Below, piece by piece: positions 62,323 to 64,000 of a DNA stretch of 64,000 nt (positions are counted from its first letter, which is position 1; each line of letters begins with the position of its first letter). Location: assembly GCA_905220665.1 (NCBI GenBank), contig CAJNAR010000149.1, forward strand, positions 1 through 64,000, given 5' to 3'. The translations under genes were made by a program, and so were the position numbers. The notes beneath the pieces are model-generated. The model was given only the letters and a program-made list of their open reading frames with translations, was not told the DNA's origin and searched no databases. Origin of the DNA: Albugo candida (taxonomy: Eukaryota; Oomycota; Peronosporomycetes; Albuginales; Albuginaceae).

Positions 62323-63129
62323 TCAATTGTAAGAAAATCTATTGCCTGCTTTGATTACATTATATTGCGAGCGATAGATGCTGCCACCTTCTTTCACAAC
62401 ATATTTCTCTCTATCGGATGCAATAGAGAATGCATTATTTTGCATAGTCGACGTCACGTATCGCTTTGATTCCATGAAAACATTATCCATATATTTGTGA
62501 AGATCCAAGACATCTGTCTGAACATAGATAGGGACAGTTGGGTCTAAATACTCTGCTAAAGTATCGACGAATTCCGACGTGATCACTCTACGTTTCTGGT
62601 GACATCTTTTAAACCATGGATCAGGATGAAAGATCGAGATACTTGAGAGTTTAGATGGCATGTTATCGAGTATCGTGTGTAGCTGATAGTTTATATTTGC
62701 GTGTAGAAAGATCAAATTCGTAAGATTCAATTGAGAAGCGATCCGTTGAGCTTGTTGTATGACAGTTTGACGTATCTCCACGCCAATAAAATTCAATTCG
62801 TTTTCATTCGCTTTCGCGACTTGCATCAAATATTCTCCATGCGCACATCTACACAGAATGCACGTCAGACTCGTTTGAATTGCTTAAAATATCACCACAA
62901 CTCACCCGATATCCAAATGGATGGGAAGCTTTGAATTGTGGAATTTGTTCCATTCCGGAAATGTATTCAATTTTTTGAAATGATCCGACAGCGGATTTAC
63001 ATGTTGACGGAATCGTTTTTGTGTTTGTTTGCATTTCTGTACATCCGAATACCTTCTGACTCGATTGCGCACTTTGAAAGCGACTCGCGGCCATGAAATT
63101 GTATCGCGTATCAGATGTGAATTGAGCAT
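62323..63129 (-). CDS. trmB: tRNA (guanine-N7-)-methyltransferase
   Basis: Makes 7-methylguanosine at position 46 of tRNA using SAM. There are two exons, 63129-62906 and 62848-62323, separated by one 57 nt intron (GTGAGT...TGTAG), giving 249 residues. The N-terminal segment has FRQHVNPL. Motif I HLDIGCAHGEYL (71-82) is formed across the splice. FIGVEIR lies near residues 95-101, and HPDPWFKRCHQKRR at 149-162 is the TrmB signature. IYVQTDVLDLHKYM follows. This form resembles bacterial and plant-organelle TrmB more than animal METTL1. The open frame extends upstream to a GTG, but the ATG at 63129 is the first usable start. The gene is 48 bp from the divergent cyclophilin ATG. Confidence 0.92.
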
Positions 63130-63177
63130 TGATTGGTCAGTCGCACTTAAGCTCACTCAAAGCTTCAAGCACGCGAT
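63130..63177. promoter_or_regulatory. Very short divergent promoter, trmB/PPIL3
   Basis: Only 48 bases separate the two head-to-head start codons in the models given, so transcription start sites probably overlap the opposite gene. No TATA box is evident. Confidence 0.45.
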
Positions 63178-63893
63178 ATGGTACGTCTACTGTCAAACTC
63201 TCTTACTGACTCGAGTTTCGTTCTTATAATACTTATAATCAGTCTGTGACGTTACATACGACACACGGCGATCTTAAAATTGAAGTGTATTGTGACACTG
63301 CTCCAAACACAGCGACAGTACGTCCCGTAGCAGATGCACCTCAACGAATTATAACAACTCCATTATGAATTATAGAACTTTTTAGCATTATGTGCTTCAG
63401 GTGCATACGATAACACACTATTCCACCGGTGCGAACTGTTTTGCGAATTGTGTGTTTTCTAATCGATTTGCATTCAAAGGAACATGAAAGGCTTTATGGT
63501 ACAAGGAGGAGATCCTACTGGCACCGGCAAAGGAGGCGACAGCGTCGGAGGCATACCTTTGAATGACGAATTTCATCCTCAGAATCGTGTACGCACCGCT
63601 GATCGCATCTATCAAAGTGAGACATTGTTACATGCGCATAGCACAATTGCCGCGGAATTGTATCAATGGCCAACAGCGGACCCAATAGCAACAAACAGCA
63701 GTTCTTCATCACATATGCACGTCAACCACATCTGAATAACGTGTACACAGTGTTTGGTAAAGTAATCGATGGAATGGAAACCTTGGACGGAATGGAGAAA
63801 ACACCGGTGGACGCAAAGCATCGTCCTCTGAAAGAAATCATTTTGCAGAGTATAACGATACATGCAAATCCAATAGCGGAGCTTTCGATTTAG
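63178..63893 (+). CDS. PPIL3: Cyclophilin, PPIL3 type peptidyl-prolyl isomerase
   Basis: Peptidyl-prolyl cis-trans isomerase of the spliceosome-associated PPIL3 type. I model five exons: 63178-63180, 63243-63317, 63376-63428, 63480-63588 and 63642-63893, with introns of 51-62 nt, giving 163 residues (161 in human). The first coding exon is the ATG alone, followed at once by GTACGT. Exon 2 then gives [20 protein letters not shown], as in the family. Later motifs are [33 protein letters not shown] (with the active-site Arg, Phe and Gln), [20 protein letters not shown] and [15 protein letters not shown]. Exon 4 ends at 63588, not 63586, because only that GTACGC donor keeps the frame. Confidence 0.93.
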
Positions 63894-63933
63894 AGAATTA
63901 AATAAAGTAATAAAGGTCCATTCCACCGCACCT

Positions 63934-64000
63934 ATGTCATTCGAAGCGCATGTGGCTGCATTCTACGAATCACTCGCCGAAGACAAATTAGAAGATATGT
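63934..64000 (+). CDS. Start of an unidentified gene, cut by the window end
   Basis: ATG at 63934, 40 bp past the PPIL3 stop, opens MSFEAHVAAFYESLAEDKLE and stays open to the last base. The fragment is too short to identify. The tight same-strand spacing fits the dense packing of this block. Confidence 0.45.
   Translation, partial: MSFEAHVAAFYESLAEDKLEDM

Noticed and set aside
1..64000. CRISPR array, prophage or bacterial operon
   Set aside because: No regularly spaced repeats other than the telomere, and genes have introns and eukaryotic families.

Overview
This window is the left end of a eukaryotic chromosome. It opens with about 238 bases of perfect CCCTAAA telomere repeat (TTTAGGG on the other strand). 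The right side holds housekeeping genes cut by 48-69 nt introns, many with a GTACGT-like 5' splice site. Together with a decayed cysteine-rich gene that resembles oomycete secreted proteins (35.1-36.0 kb), this points to an oomycete, perhaps a compact genome such as Albugo. That placement is inference; plants and other protists also carry TTTAGGG telomeres.

Region 1 (1 to about 50 kb) is a subtelomeric graveyard of mobile elements and broken genes. In order it holds: a MULE DNA transposon with about 90 bp inverted repeats and an 8 bp target duplication, with a tRNA-headed SINE nested in its dead transposase; LINE and Ty1/copia fragments; a DDE transposase relic; a coiled-coil pseudogene; 4.3 kb with nothing recognisable; a structurally complete Ty3/gypsy element with short LTRs and a 5 bp target duplication; more copia and LINE pieces; a decayed GH31 alpha-glucosidase (glucosidase II alpha-like) pseudogene; a large inverted repeat made of two nearly identical LINE copies flanking a broken secreted-protein gene; and further copia and LINE fragments. 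No intact coding gene was found here.

Region 2 (about 50.3-52.5 kb) is a boundary zone with two candidate secreted proteins: one of about 250-290 residues whose reading frame depends on an intron or a T9 tract, and one 53-residue ORF.

Region 3 (52.9 kb to the end) is a dense housekeeping block: proteasome subunit beta-6 (PSMB1), exosome subunit RRP45/EXOSC9, exportin-1 (XPO1), urease accessory GTPase UreG, an EEF1AKMT4-like methyltransferase, tRNA (guanine-N7) methyltransferase (TrmB), a PPIL3-type cyclophilin and the start of one more gene. I reconstructed 25 introns in seven genes by keeping reading frame and conserved family motifs together. These genes serve separate core processes (protein turnover, RNA decay, nuclear export, nickel enzyme maturation, methylation, folding) and do not form an operon-like system. 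I found no convincing new multi-gene system. The most unusual items are the LINE inverted repeat whose arms share the same frameshifts, the nested datable transposons, the GC-AG intron in XPO1, and the 48 bp divergent promoter between TrmB and PPIL3.
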